NCBI RefSeq assembly: GCF_000520975.1
Contig: NZ_JACB01000003.1
Location: 62,001 to 126,000, forward strand
Source: Aquimarina megaterium XH134
GTDB lineage: Bacteria > Bacteroidota > Bacteroidia > Flavobacteriales > Flavobacteriaceae
Length of the DNA: 64,000 nucleotides
Reading direction: 5' to 3'
Shown: one piece after another, positions 17,266 to 25,516 of the stretch
How the letters are laid out: each line of letters opens with the position of its first letter
Position numbering within the stretch: position 1 is the first letter of the stretch
Translations under genes and position numbers: made by a program
The notes under the pieces: generated by a model
Told to the model about the DNA's origin: nothing
Seen by the model: the letters and a program-made list of their open reading frames with translations, nothing else
Databases searched by the model: none

Positions 17266-18303
17266 TTATCTTCTCTTTTTAATCAGGACATCTTTATACA
17301 ATTCCATATTTTTTAAAACAATATCACTTCCTTTTACCACAGTTTTTAGTGGCTGATCTCCAAGATGTACTGGGAGTTCTGTAGCTCTGGATAATCGATC
17401 ATCTAACCCTCTTAACATTGACCCACCACCTGTTAAATAGATTCCAGAATTATAAATATCAGCAGAGATTTCTGGTGGGATTTCAGAAAGCGTTTCCATA
17501 ATTGCATTTTCTATCTGTATGATAGATTTGTCCAGGCTTTTTTCTATCTCTTTATATGATAACTGTATTTGCTTAGGTTTTCCGGTAAGAATATCTCTTC
17601 CTTCTACCCGCATTTTTTCTGGAGGTGATGCCAAGGTATCAATTGCAGAACCGATCTTAATTTTTATTTTCTCTGCCATAGATTCACCAATATGTAGATT
17701 TCGAGATTCTCGCACATATTGAGTAATATCTTCATTAAAAACATTTCCGGCAATTTTTACAGATTGCCCACTAATTATTCTACCCAAAGAGATTACTGCA
17801 ATTTCTGTAGTTCCTCCACCTATATCTACAACCATGTTTCCTTTTGGCTCTAAAACATCTATCCCTCCACCTATAGCTGCTGCTATAGGTTCTGGTATAA
17901 GAAATATATTTTTTGCATTGAGTCGTTTTGCAGATTCTTGCACAGCTCGCATTTCAACTTCGGTACTTCCGCAGGGGATAGATATAATCATATTATAAGA
18001 AGTAGAAAAAGCAGAAGTATTAAAAACAGATAATCCTTTAATAAATGTTTTGAGCATTTTCTCTGCTGCATCAAAATTAGAAATAACGCCATTGTTAAAC
18101 GGAGATATTGTTTTTATGTTCTTGTTAATTTTGCCACGCATCATACCAGCTTCTTTACCTACTGCAATAATTTTTCCGGTAATTTGATGAATTGATATGA
18201 TAGAAGGATTGTCTACTGCTATTTTTCCTTTATAGGTAATAAGCGTATTTGAGGTGCCAAGATCTATTGCTATTTTTTCGTTTAAAAAATCAAAAAAGCC
18301 CAT
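17266..18303 (-). CDS. MreB-family actin-like rod-shape protein
   Basis: A 345-residue member of the MreB/Mbl family. ATP-binding motifs: phosphate 1 IAIDLGTSNTLI (residues 11-22), phosphate 2 VVDIGGGTTEIAV (about 158-170) and the adenosine motif YLTGGGSMLRGL near 288-299. MreB forms membrane-bound filaments that direct wall synthesis. Unlike the usual mreB this copy is not followed by mreC, mreD or rodA; it is alone between lon and cmk. Its N-terminal MGFFDFLNEK resembles the membrane-binding amphipathic end of MreB. It may be a second paralogue of the organism, as found in several Flavobacteria; whether another copy exists cannot be seen here. Confidence 0.9.
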   Translation of the reverse strand: MGFFDFLNEKIAIDLGTSNTLITYKGKIAVDNPSIISIHQITGKIIAVGKEAGMMRGKINKNIKTISPFNNGVISNFDAAEKMLKTFIKGLSVFNTSAFSTSYNMIISIPCGSTEVEMRAVQESAKRLNAKNIFLIPEPIAAAIGGGIDVLEPKGNMVVDIGGGTTEIAVISLGRIISGQSVKIAGNVFNEDITQYVRESRNLHIGESMAEKIKIKIGSAIDTLASPPEKMRVEGRDILTGKPKQIQLSYKEIEKSLDKSIIQIENAIMETLSEIPPEISADIYNSGIYLTGGGSMLRGLDDRLSRATELPVHLGDQPLKTVVKGSDIVLKNMELYKDVLIKKRR

Positions 18304-18628
18304 GATTTGTGTGTACTTATTAGATTAGTGTGTGATGATTTAAGGTGTGATAAAGTAGCTTATATTCATGCAGTTATGGTTTAAAGGTAAATAACTTCGA
18401 TAAAACGTAATTATTGTATTTATAAATAAGTTTTACATTATTTCTTGTAGTGTCAAATGATAACATGCCCTTGCTGTAGCACAGTAACCCTGTATATTTT
18501 AATAAATAATTTATAAGATATCATGCGATATAATTATTTTATTAATAATAACTTTTTTTGTATAATCTGTATTTTCCAAATAGTTTGGTTTATTTTTGAT
18601 TTTTAATACAAATAGTATTTCTCGTAAA
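18304..18628. other. 325-base gap between divergent mreB-like gene and cmk
   Basis: No gene seen. The right end holds TTTG (18557-18560) and two possible -7 boxes, TAGTTTG (18581-18587, 20-base spacer) and TATTTTTG (18591-18598), either of which could serve cmk. The rest is AT-rich without clear repeats, and no promoter could be assigned to the mreB-like gene. Confidence 0.4.
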
Positions 18629-19333
18629 TTGGAAGACAATAAGATAATAATAGCTATAGATGGACATTCCTCTACAGGAAAAAGTACCGTCGCGAAACAA
18701 TTGGCCAAAGCATTAGGGTATATTTATGTAGATACTGGAGCAATGTATCGAGCGGTTTCTTTATATGCTATGAGGAAAGAAATTATTGATGAGTTTCATT
18801 TTGATCAAGAAGAACTAGAAAAAGATCTTTCTGAAATAGATCTTAGATTTAAGATAAACCCAGAAACAGGCTTGGCAGAAATCTTACTTAATGGAGAAAA
18901 TGTAGAAAGAGAAATCAGAACCCTTAAAGTTTCTAAATATGTAAGCAAAATTGCTGCTATCTCGAGTGTTCGTAAAAAATTAGTCGAACAACAACAAAAA
19001 ATGGGGATAGATAAAGGGATTGTTATGGACGGAAGAGATATAGGAACTGTTGTTTTTCCAAATGCCGAACTTAAACTATTCATGACAGCAACCGCCAAGG
19101 ATCGTGCAGAACGTAGATTTCTAGAACTTAGAGAAAGGGGAGAAGATGTAACTTATGAAGATGTTTTAAAAAATGTCGTAAATCGAGATCACATAGATAG
19201 TACAAGAAAAGATTCACCACTTAAGAAAGCAGAAGATGCTATCAAAATTGATAATTCTAATCTTACCTTAAAAGAACAATTTGAACAGATTATAGAATTG
19301 GCAAATAGTACAATACTAAAGGTTAGTTTTTAA
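18629..19333 (+). CDS. cmk: Cytidylate kinase
   Basis: A 234-residue (d)CMP kinase. P-loop G-H-S-S-T-G-K-S-T directly after the N-terminal IIIAIDG; the family motif YVDTGAMYRAV, the CMP-binding VMDGRDIGTVVFPNAELK and the lid-like ERRFLELRERGEDVTYEDV are all present. It phosphorylates CMP and dCMP with ATP in the cytoplasm. The TTG start at 18629 (MEDNKIIIAIDG) is chosen: the frame also offers a TTG at 18596, but that codon lies inside a TATTTTTG promoter element and would add eleven residues that the family lacks. The last 11 bases overlap the end of a convergent secreted-protein gene. Confidence 0.9.
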   Translation: MEDNKIIIAIDGHSSTGKSTVAKQLAKALGYIYVDTGAMYRAVSLYAMRKEIIDEFHFDQEELEKDLSEIDLRFKINPETGLAEILLNGENVEREIRTLKVSKYVSKIAAISSVRKKLVEQQQKMGIDKGIVMDGRDIGTVVFPNAELKLFMTATAKDRAERRFLELRERGEDVTYEDVLKNVVNRDHIDSTRKDSPLKKAEDAIKIDNSNLTLKEQFEQIIELANSTILKVSF

Positions 19334-19691
19334 GTCTTTTTTCTTTGATAATTGAAATAGAAATTTTTTTTGCGGCTATATTATTTACATCTCTGTATTC
19401 ATAATATTTATAACCTTTCTCTGTCCATTCAACTAATCTTTTGAATCTCTGATTATTTTTAAGCAGTAATACACGGTTAATTCTTAATACTTGATTTTTT
19501 GCCGAAATGTATTTAGGGATTGAAGGATCGTTAACCCTGTAGAAAGGTTTGATTGTTGATATTTGATATTGCTCGCCATTATTCATAACTATTAGACTCG
19601 TATCTTCAAAGATTAATTGTACTTTAGAAAGACACTGGGCATAGTTATTAAATGAGAACAATAAAAATAATAATAGTATAATTTTTATCAT
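19323..19691 (-). CDS. Small secreted protein of unknown function (paralogue 1 of 2)
   Basis: A 122-residue protein with a clear signal peptide (MIKIILLLFLLFSFNNYAQ). The mature part contains MNNGEQYQI, KPFYRVND, RINRVLLL and LVEWTEK, all shared with the next gene upstream (20020-20388; MNNGKQYKI, KPFYSVSD, RLNRVLIL, LIEWVKE). The two are tandem duplicates. I do not recognise a family; a small periplasmic or outer-membrane-associated protein is likely. A 22-base motif 24-45 bases upstream (19715-19736) is almost the same as one upstream of the T9SS protease gene. The last 11 bases overlap the end of cmk. Confidence 0.7.
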   Translation of the reverse strand: MIKIILLLFLLFSFNNYAQCLSKVQLIFEDTSLIVMNNGEQYQISTIKPFYRVNDPSIPKYISAKNQVLRINRVLLLKNNQRFKRLVEWTEKGYKYYEYRDVNNIAAKKISISIIKEKRLKN

Positions 19692-20019
19692 AACTCATTG
19701 ATTTAGTTGTTTTAACGTAATTAATTTACGGTTTTAAAGTAAGAAATCAAAAAATAATAAGATAAATTTTATTTGTGATAATGTAGCCGATGTATACAAG
19801 CCAGAAAAGTAAGAAGTAGGTTTTTACCAAATTACATGATTAAAATACAAGCACAAGCTTTATTTTCTATGTGATTGTTAATCATTGTTTTATGTGTTTA
19901 ACTCTTTGTTGAAAATAAAAAGTGTTTATTATGATTAACTAATACTCGTATGTATTAATCAATAAAATAGTCTTTAGGTAAATTCTATACCTATTTAAAG
20001 CTAACATTATAATAAGAAA
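19692..20019. other. 328-base gap between the tandem secreted paralogues
   Basis: No gene seen. It holds the motif at 19715-19736, starting ACGTAATTAA and ending ACGGTTTTA, which also forms CGTAA-N5-TTACG. It agrees at 19 of 22 positions with 24008-24029 in front of the protease gene. The remaining AT-rich stretch shows no further structure. Confidence 0.45.
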
Positions 20020-20388
20020 TTAATTTCTTGGGGCAACAAGAGAACCCGAGATATTATTTTCCTGTAAATTTAAATCAGAAAGCTCACGAGATTCGTATAA
20101 TTTCATTTCTTCTTTTACCCATTCGATTAATTGTATATACTCTTCATCATTACTAAGAATAAGGACACGATTTAATCGTAAAAGATGGTGATTAGCGTAT
20201 TGCTTGTATTTTTTTATCGTAGTATCAGAAACTGAATAAAATGGTTTGTCAACCAGTATTTTATATTGTTTTCCGTTATTCATTACTATTTGATCCTTAT
20301 GCTCGTATATAATCCTTGTTTTGGATAAGGATTGTGCGTAATTATGTAATGAAATAAATAAGAAAACTAAAAGTAATAATTTTTTCAT
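20020..20388 (-). CDS. Small secreted protein of unknown function (paralogue 2 of 2)
   Basis: A 122-residue protein, signal peptide MKKLLLLVFLFISLHNYAQ, same length and layout as its neighbour at 19323-19691. Conserved positions include SLSK near the mature N-terminus, MNNGKQYKI, KPFYSVSD, LLRLNRVLIL and EW. No catalytic motif, no cysteine pairs and no T9SS sorting domain are seen. It has its own promoter (20414-20444) with a perfect palindrome in the spacer, so it is likely regulated. Function unknown. Confidence 0.7.
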   Translation of the reverse strand: MKKLLLLVFLFISLHNYAQSLSKTRIIYEHKDQIVMNNGKQYKILVDKPFYSVSDTTIKKYKQYANHHLLRLNRVLILSNDEEYIQLIEWVKEEMKLYESRELSDLNLQENNISGSLVAPRN

Positions 20389-20413
20389 ATAAATATTCTA
20401 TCGATTCGGAAAG

Positions 20414-20444
20414 CAAAAATACGGTAAAACCGTAAAACAACAAG
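20414..20444 (-). promoter_or_regulatory. Promoter with TACGG/CCGTA operator-like palindrome
   Basis: Minus strand: CTTG (20441-20444), a 19-base spacer and a full -7 box TATTTTTG (20414-20421). Inside the spacer lies TACGGT-AAA-ACCGTA (20420-20434), a perfect palindrome overlapping the -7 box, as expected for a repressor or a close activator. The arms match those at 3953-3967. Confidence 0.55.
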
Positions 20445-20517
20445 GTTTGTAGTGCTTAGATCGTTGTTTTTTCGATGAAATGCATGATTTTTACCTTTTA
20501 ACTAACTTAAAATGGAA

Positions 20518-20553
20518 AAAAAGCCATTAAAAAATATTTTTTAATGGCTTTTT
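20518..20553 (-). terminator. Terminator of the T9SS metalloprotease gene
   Basis: 17-base perfect arms (20518-20534 and 20537-20553) around the stem core AGCCATTAAA / TTTAATGGCT, with T run on the minus strand. It starts 33 bases after the stop codon. Confidence 0.8.
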
Positions 20554-20585
20554 ATTCATGTTATATTAATGAAATTGATTCATAA

Positions 20586-23500
20586 TTAGTTCATAATTAG
20601 CTTATGAACAGATGTTTTATGATCAGTTTTTAGCTTAACCAAATATGCTCCATTGGCAAGATTTCCAGGATTAAATGATTTATTACTTACATTATCATTT
20701 TTGTATACACTTCTTCCAAATAGATCGAAAATGATAACCGAAATATTATCTGTAGGAGCAGTAACTCTAAGGATTGTGTTAGTACCACTTACTACTGGAT
20801 TTGGTGCTATTGAAACTTGAGAAGCTTTTGTAGTATTAAAACTCTCTACTGTTACGCCTCTAGCAGTACCACCTATCGTGAATGAAGTACTTTCTGAACT
20901 ACCAAAAGAACCACCAGATGCTAATGTTGTACTACCTGCTGTTAATGAGTACGATCCGTTACCATATTGACAGCAAATTCCATCTCCATAAACATCACTT
21001 ATTGTAAATGTATAAGTACCAGCAGCCAAACATTCTGTAAGAGTTAATGTAGAACCATCGGCCTGAGAACCATATGTTCCTCCAGAAGCTACAACTTGAT
21101 TGCTACTATTAGTAATTTGCCAGCTTGTTTCTTCTGGGTAATTATCGAATGTAAAAGATAAATTTACATCAGTACAAGAAGGGGTTGTTCCTGTAGATAG
21201 TTTAACGTCATCAAAAGTGATATCACCACTCCAGGATGTGCTGGTAATACCATTAAATCTTAATTTTACTGTAGCTCCGGTATAGGATGCTAAATCAACA
21301 CTTGCTGATTTCCAAGAATTACCTTGATTACCAGATTTGGTCCATAAAGAAGTCCAATTAGATCCATTATCTGTACTCGCTTCTAGTGTTAATGTTCCTA
21401 TGCTAGTACCATACATATGATATTGAAAAGTAAATGTTGCTTGAGAAGCAGCACTAAGATCAAAACAAGGAGAGTTTAATATTGCTCTTTTGTTAGGGAA
21501 TCCTGAACCGTTTCCTGAAGCTTCTGTATATACATAGTATGTACCTTCTGCCGCACTTGATGGCCCGGTGTTATTTGATGGAGTTCCGTTAGCATCTATA
21601 GTCCAGTTAATATCATCACTAGTAGCTTGAGACCATGCTCCAAGTGTATTTTCGAATCCTTCAGCATAAGGGAAAGACGAAATCTCTCCTGTACATCCTC
21701 CGCCAGTATTTCCTGGTAGTGTAGTTGCAGTTGCAGTATTACTAAAACCAGATTGGTTTCCTGCAGCATCTTTAGCTTTTACTCTAAAAGAATATGATGT
21801 ATTAGCAGATAATCCAGTAGCTTGATAGGTTGTAGTTGTAGCTGTTCCTATAACTGTATTACCTTGATAAACATCGTATCCACTTACTCCAACATTATCT
21901 GTAGAAGCGCTCCAGGATAGATCAATGGTAGTTTGCGTTGCGTTAGAAGTAGCCAAACTTGCAGGAGTAGTAGGTGCTTGTGTATCTCCACCTGTTCCTC
22001 CGGTAATTTCGAAGTTAGCATTAGAGATATCAAAGAATATGTTTCCAGATCCTCTTACCATGATTCTGTTTTGTGTTCCTTGAGAATTCGGAACTGTTAT
22101 GCTATGCGAACCGTCGTTTGGTACCGCTGTAGCGATAACGGTTGGATATGTATTTCCTCCATCTGTAGATAATAAAATATCTACATTAGCAGCATTAATT
22201 CCATTTCCAGTTGTACCAGCAACATCCCAGGTTACAGTTTGCGTAGAACCTGCAGACCAGCTAACATTAGTATTCGGAGTGTTAACTACAAAAGGCCCAG
22301 CAGAAGCAGTAACATTAACTTTCATGTTATCACTATTATTTGCTCCACCACCAGCTTTGTTATCTCTAACAGTTAACCTGAAGTTTAAAGCTCTCGTTAC
22401 ATCTGGTACAGCTTCCCATTTCCATGAGGTAGCACCAGTTTTAATAGTTTGTAATCTTGGAAAATACCTTTGATTAGATGCAGTAGGAGTATAAGATCTG
22501 AAAGCAACACCAGAAGTTACAGTTGGTCCAGGATATGTTCCTACACGATTATCCATTTGTTCCCAGCAGTAAGTAAGTGCGTCTCCACTATTAGCATCAG
22601 TACTTTGTCCAGTTAATACAAATGGAGTTCCTTTTGGAACCGTATAATCTGCTCCTGCATTAGCAGTAGGAACAGCATTACCTGTATTGGTATTGGTCTG
22701 ACAGCTTGTTGATTTTACATAATTTGTAATCTGCTGGATTGTTGCTGCATGAAAATAAGGATCACTATTCTGTTGTACATCCGTAGCACCAGTAATTCCT
22801 GCATACCCCATTATAGTAGTACCACTTCCTGGTTCCATTTGTACGTTTGTTCCTTCACTACGGAATGTATACGTATGATTTCCTCCAAATTGATGTCCCA
22901 TTTCGTGTGCTACATAATCTACATCATAAATATCTCCCTGAGGCGTATTTCTTGAAGAAAACGCACTTCCTTTTTTTCCATCTACACATACACATCCGAT
23001 ACATCCGGCATTACCATTTTTTGGAGCAAGAACAAATACATGGCCAACATCATAATTAGCTTCTCCAATTACACTGGTTAATGTAGATTGTAATTGGCTG
23101 TTGTAACTTCCTGTATAGGGATCTGTATTTGCATTTGTATACACAACATCATCATTGTTTGCAATGAGAACCATTGTAACTCCAAAATCGGTTTCATATA
23201 TTCCGTTTACACGAGTCATAGTAGCATTAATTGCTGCCATGGCTCCAGCCTTAGTACCTCCGTGAAATTGAGCATACTCCCCAGTAGTCGAAACGGCTAA
23301 TCTATACGTTCTTAAAACACCATCATCGGCATTTTTTTGATTGATTGCACCACTATTAGAAAAGTTAGGTGTATTCTCATTAACAGAACAATTTAACCTA
23401 TCAACAGTACCTGATCTCTGATCTCTAGAGTAAATAGTATATACAGAACCACTGGTTGTATAAGGCTCTATAAATACAGTTTTAGAATTACCAGATAGAC

Positions 23501-23906
23501 GCATACTTTGTAACCCAGAAGGAGCAACACTAAATCTGATTGTAGCTGTTGGGTCGTCAATTCCCTGGCCAGCATACGATTTAATCTCAGGATATTTGGC
23601 TGCAAGATCAGGGTGCATTACAGGAGCTTCTACTATTCTAAAAGATTCCATAGCACCTTCCGCATTCGGAAACTGCATAATAACAGTAGAGCCATTTGAT
23701 GATTTTCCTCGCAATTGAGAGTTCTGAAGTGCTTTTTTCAGAGCTTTGATATTAAGATCAAAAAGAGTGTTTGATGGTAAATCGGTCTTTGTTTTTATAA
23801 CATTAAGACTTTTTGAGGAATTAGTTCTTTGCCAAGGATTATTACCTTGTGCGAATACGTGGCCTACAATAAATAAGCCCACGAATAAAAATAATCGCGT
23901 TTTCAT
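20586..23906 (-). CDS. Secreted reprolysin-like (M12B-type) metalloprotease with T9SS sorting domain
   Basis: A 1106-residue secreted, multidomain zinc protease. Order: signal peptide (MKTRLFLFVGLFIVGHVFAQ); pro-region; metallopeptidase with H-E-M-G-H-Q-F-G-G-N-H (about 335-345), a full HExxHxxGxxH zinc site, followed by a Met-turn-like GIMGYAG-type sequence (TTIMGYAG); a fibronectin type III domain (about 640-725); a MAM-like domain (about 745-905); a glycine/serine-rich domain with SDVYGDGICC; and a C-terminal type A sorting domain (APNPV...FDLFGRSVYK...GAYLVKLKTD...HKLIMN) that directs export by the type IX system. The ATG at 23906 is used because it begins the signal peptide. Substrates are unknown; a role in degrading extracellular protein is likely. 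Confidence 0.93.
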   Translation of the reverse strand: MKTRLFLFVGLFIVGHVFAQGNNPWQRTNSSKSLNVIKTKTDLPSNTLFDLNIKALKKALQNSQLRGKSSNGSTVIMQFPNAEGAMESFRIVEAPVMHPDLAAKYPEIKSYAGQGIDDPTATIRFSVAPSGLQSMRLSGNSKTVFIEPYTTSGSVYTIYSRDQRSGTVDRLNCSVNENTPNFSNSGAINQKNADDGVLRTYRLAVSTTGEYAQFHGGTKAGAMAAINATMTRVNGIYETDFGVTMVLIANNDDVVYTNANTDPYTGSYNSQLQSTLTSVIGEANYDVGHVFVLAPKNGNAGCIGCVCVDGKKGSAFSSRNTPQGDIYDVDYVAHEMGHQFGGNHTYTFRSEGTNVQMEPGSGTTIMGYAGITGATDVQQNSDPYFHAATIQQITNYVKSTSCQTNTNTGNAVPTANAGADYTVPKGTPFVLTGQSTDANSGDALTYCWEQMDNRVGTYPGPTVTSGVAFRSYTPTASNQRYFPRLQTIKTGATSWKWEAVPDVTRALNFRLTVRDNKAGGGANNSDNMKVNVTASAGPFVVNTPNTNVSWSAGSTQTVTWDVAGTTGNGINAANVDILLSTDGGNTYPTVIATAVPNDGSHSITVPNSQGTQNRIMVRGSGNIFFDISNANFEITGGTGGDTQAPTTPASLATSNATQTTIDLSWSASTDNVGVSGYDVYQGNTVIGTATTTTYQATGLSANTSYSFRVKAKDAAGNQSGFSNTATATTLPGNTGGGCTGEISSFPYAEGFENTLGAWSQATSDDINWTIDANGTPSNNTGPSSAAEGTYYVYTEASGNGSGFPNKRAILNSPCFDLSAASQATFTFQYHMYGTSIGTLTLEASTDNGSNWTSLWTKSGNQGNSWKSASVDLASYTGATVKLRFNGITSTSWSGDITFDDVKLSTGTTPSCTDVNLSFTFDNYPEETSWQITNSSNQVVASGGTYGSQADGSTLTLTECLAAGTYTFTISDVYGDGICCQYGNGSYSLTAGSTTLASGGSFGSSESTSFTIGGTARGVTVESFNTTKASQVSIAPNPVVSGTNTILRVTAPTDNISVIIFDLFGRSVYKNDNVSNKSFNPGNLANGAYLVKLKTDHKTSVHKLIMN

Positions 23907-23930
23907 ATAAGTTGAGTTTGAGTTAGGGGG

Positions 23931-23938
23931 CAAAAGTA
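23931..23938 (-). promoter_or_regulatory. -7 element of the metalloprotease promoter
   Basis: TACTTTTG on the minus strand (CAAAAGTA on plus), a full match to TAnnTTTG, about 25 bases upstream of the start codon. No good -33 box is seen, which may mean dependence on an activator. Upstream, 24008-24029 carries the ACGTAAT...ACGGTTTTA motif shared with the gene at 19323-19691. Confidence 0.45.
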
Positions 23939-24143
23939 GAAATATTATCTAAATTTTTGCTAAATGTTTGAGGATTTGTTGGTGTTATGTTGTTATTTAT
24001 GGTTTTTACGTAATCAGTTAACGGTTTTAGTGAAGAATTTTGCAATAAATGCGATTCTGTAATAGGTTTCTAGTACGCAAAATTTGGAAAGATTAATTTA
24101 GGAAGGAGAATTTTTAAAAAAAGCAGAGTTCAAAAAGAAGAAT

Positions 24144-24177
24144 AAAAAAAGACCACTATAATAAGTGGTCTTTTTTT
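24144..24177 (-). terminator. Terminator of the BON-LysM gene
   Basis: AAAAAAAGACCACT (24144-24157), loop ATAATA, AGTGGTC plus seven T (24164-24177). On the minus strand it follows the stop codon of the LysM gene by about 20 bases. Confidence 0.88.
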
Positions 24178-24196
24178 ATTTTAAATATGTATAATA

Positions 24197-24574
24197 TTAT
24201 AAATTAGGAATAACAAGCTCCTGATCTGGGTGAATAACGTCAGGATTTTTAAGAATATTTGTATTTGCTTCAAAAATAGCCTTGTATTTCATTGCATCAC
24301 CATAATAGTGCTTTGCAATTTTGCTTAATGATTCACCGCTTTTTACTGTATGTCTATGATATACAGAAGTATCAGCAACTTTAATATCCGCCATAATATC
24401 AGAAGGAGAATTACCACCTATTTCTTTTATTTTATCCCAAAGTTGGTTTTTTTCATACTGTGTTTTTGCAGTACCTTTTATCTTAAGAGTTCCATTTTCT
24501 TCAGATACATCACCATCCTGGATATTTAATTCTTGTCCTAAATCCAGAACACTTTGATATTTTGACTTCACCAT
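24197..24574 (-). CDS. BON-LysM domain protein (Kbp/YgaU-like)
   Basis: A 125-residue protein without a signal peptide. An N-terminal BON-like domain (about 1-65, VLDLGQELNIQDGDVSEENG then LKIKGTAKTQYEKNQLWDKIKEI) is followed by one LysM domain (about 75-124, HTVKSGESLSKIAKHYYGDAMKYKAIFEAN ... HPDQELVIP). This domain order and size match E. coli Kbp (YgaU), a cytoplasmic potassium-binding protein; peptidoglycan binding is the other known role of LysM. The homology to Kbp suggests a role in potassium or osmotic stress, but that is inferred. Single gene with its own promoter and terminator. Confidence 0.85.
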   Translation of the reverse strand: MVKSKYQSVLDLGQELNIQDGDVSEENGTLKIKGTAKTQYEKNQLWDKIKEIGGNSPSDIMADIKVADTSVYHRHTVKSGESLSKIAKHYYGDAMKYKAIFEANTNILKNPDVIHPDQELVIPNL

Positions 24575-24610
24575 AACTAAGTTGATTTTAAATTATTAAT
24601 TAGCTTTACC

Positions 24611-24642
24611 CAAATATAACAAATAATAGAATGGTGTTCACA
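24611..24642 (-). promoter_or_regulatory. Promoter of the BON-LysM gene
   Basis: TATATTTG on the minus strand (24611-24618), a full match to the -7 consensus, about 37 bases before the start codon. The -33 region (TGTG at 24639-24642, 20-base spacer) is weak. Confidence 0.45.
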
Positions 24643-24724
24643 TAATTTTAGGATTAAAAATTGATCAATTATCGTTGAAATGCATAATTTATCTATATCC
24701 GGACACTTTTTAATACTATATTCA

Positions 24725-25513
24725 ATGTTCCGTAAACGTTATTATTATATCATTCAGTTGCAATACCTTGGTTTTAGATATCATGGTTGGCAGAAACAAC
24801 CTACAGTAAATACTCTTCAGCGAATGGTAGAGCGAACAATCGCTTTTGTTCTGGAACATAAAGACTTTAAGGTCTTGGCTACAGGAAGAACAGATGCCAA
24901 GGTATCGGCTAATGAAACCTATATTGAGTTATTTGTAGACCATCAACCTTTGGATATTGAAGTGTTTTATCCTTTATTGAATCAAAATCTTCCTCAGGAT
25001 ATTAGGGCTTTGGGTATTGAAGAAACTAATGAGCAGTTTAATATTATTCAATCCCCAAAGAGTAAAGAATATTTGTATTTATTCTCCTTTGGAGAGAAAT
25101 TTCATCCATTTTGCGCTCCGTTTATGTACAATATTGCAGAAGAACTTGATATAAATTTAATGCAAGAAGCAGCTGCGTTATTTGTAGGAAAACATAATTT
25201 TAGATCGTATTGTCACAGGCCTACAAAAAATACGATTTTAGAAGGTGAGGTAACACATTGCGAAATTGAAAAAAATGAAGTGTATACTGCTAGTTTTTTC
25301 CCTAAAGAAAGTTATCTTTTACGAGTAAAAGGTGAAGGGTTTAAAAGAAACCAAATTCGTTTAATGATGGGAGCATTATTGGATTTAGGAAAAGGAAAAA
25401 TAAATCTTGATTTCATTAGACAAACCCTGGATCCTGAATCAGAAGAAATTATATTAGAGCATATAGTTCCTGGCTCCGGATTAATATTAAACTCTGTTGA
25501 ATTTAAAACATAA
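24725..25513 (+). CDS. TruA-family tRNA pseudouridine synthase-like protein
   Basis: A 262-residue TruA-fold protein. The catalytic aspartate motif reads A-T-G-R-T-D-A-K-V-S-A (Asp57), where classical TruA has G-R-T-D-A-G-V-H-A; the N-terminal YLGFRYHGWQKQP and the later G-E-G-F-K-R-N-Q-I-R-L-M family motifs are present. TruA makes pseudouridine at positions 38-40 of tRNA. The K-V-S replacement suggests the second, less-studied TruA-like paralogue of Bacteroidota. The ATG at 24725 is chosen over that at 24680, whose extra residues do not match the family. It leads a tight cluster with MOSC and aldose-epimerase-like genes (gaps of 3 bases). Confidence 0.85.
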   Translation: MFRKRYYYIIQLQYLGFRYHGWQKQPTVNTLQRMVERTIAFVLEHKDFKVLATGRTDAKVSANETYIELFVDHQPLDIEVFYPLLNQNLPQDIRALGIEETNEQFNIIQSPKSKEYLYLFSFGEKFHPFCAPFMYNIAEELDINLMQEAAALFVGKHNFRSYCHRPTKNTILEGEVTHCEIEKNEVYTASFFPKESYLLRVKGEGFKRNQIRLMMGALLDLGKGKINLDFIRQTLDPESEEIILEHIVPGSGLILNSVEFKT

Positions 25514-25516
25514 AAT

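Noticed and set aside
22099..22473. 124-codon frame opposite the metalloprotease gene
   Set aside because: It is antisense to a well-defined multidomain protein; its repeats only mirror the Thr/Ser-rich coding sequence.
24655..24677. TTGATCAA palindrome and TATCGTTG as a FNR-type promoter for the TruA-like gene
   Set aside because: The palindrome has no 4-base spacer and overlaps the -7 candidate, so it does not fit the box geometry seen at norC and the CBS gene.
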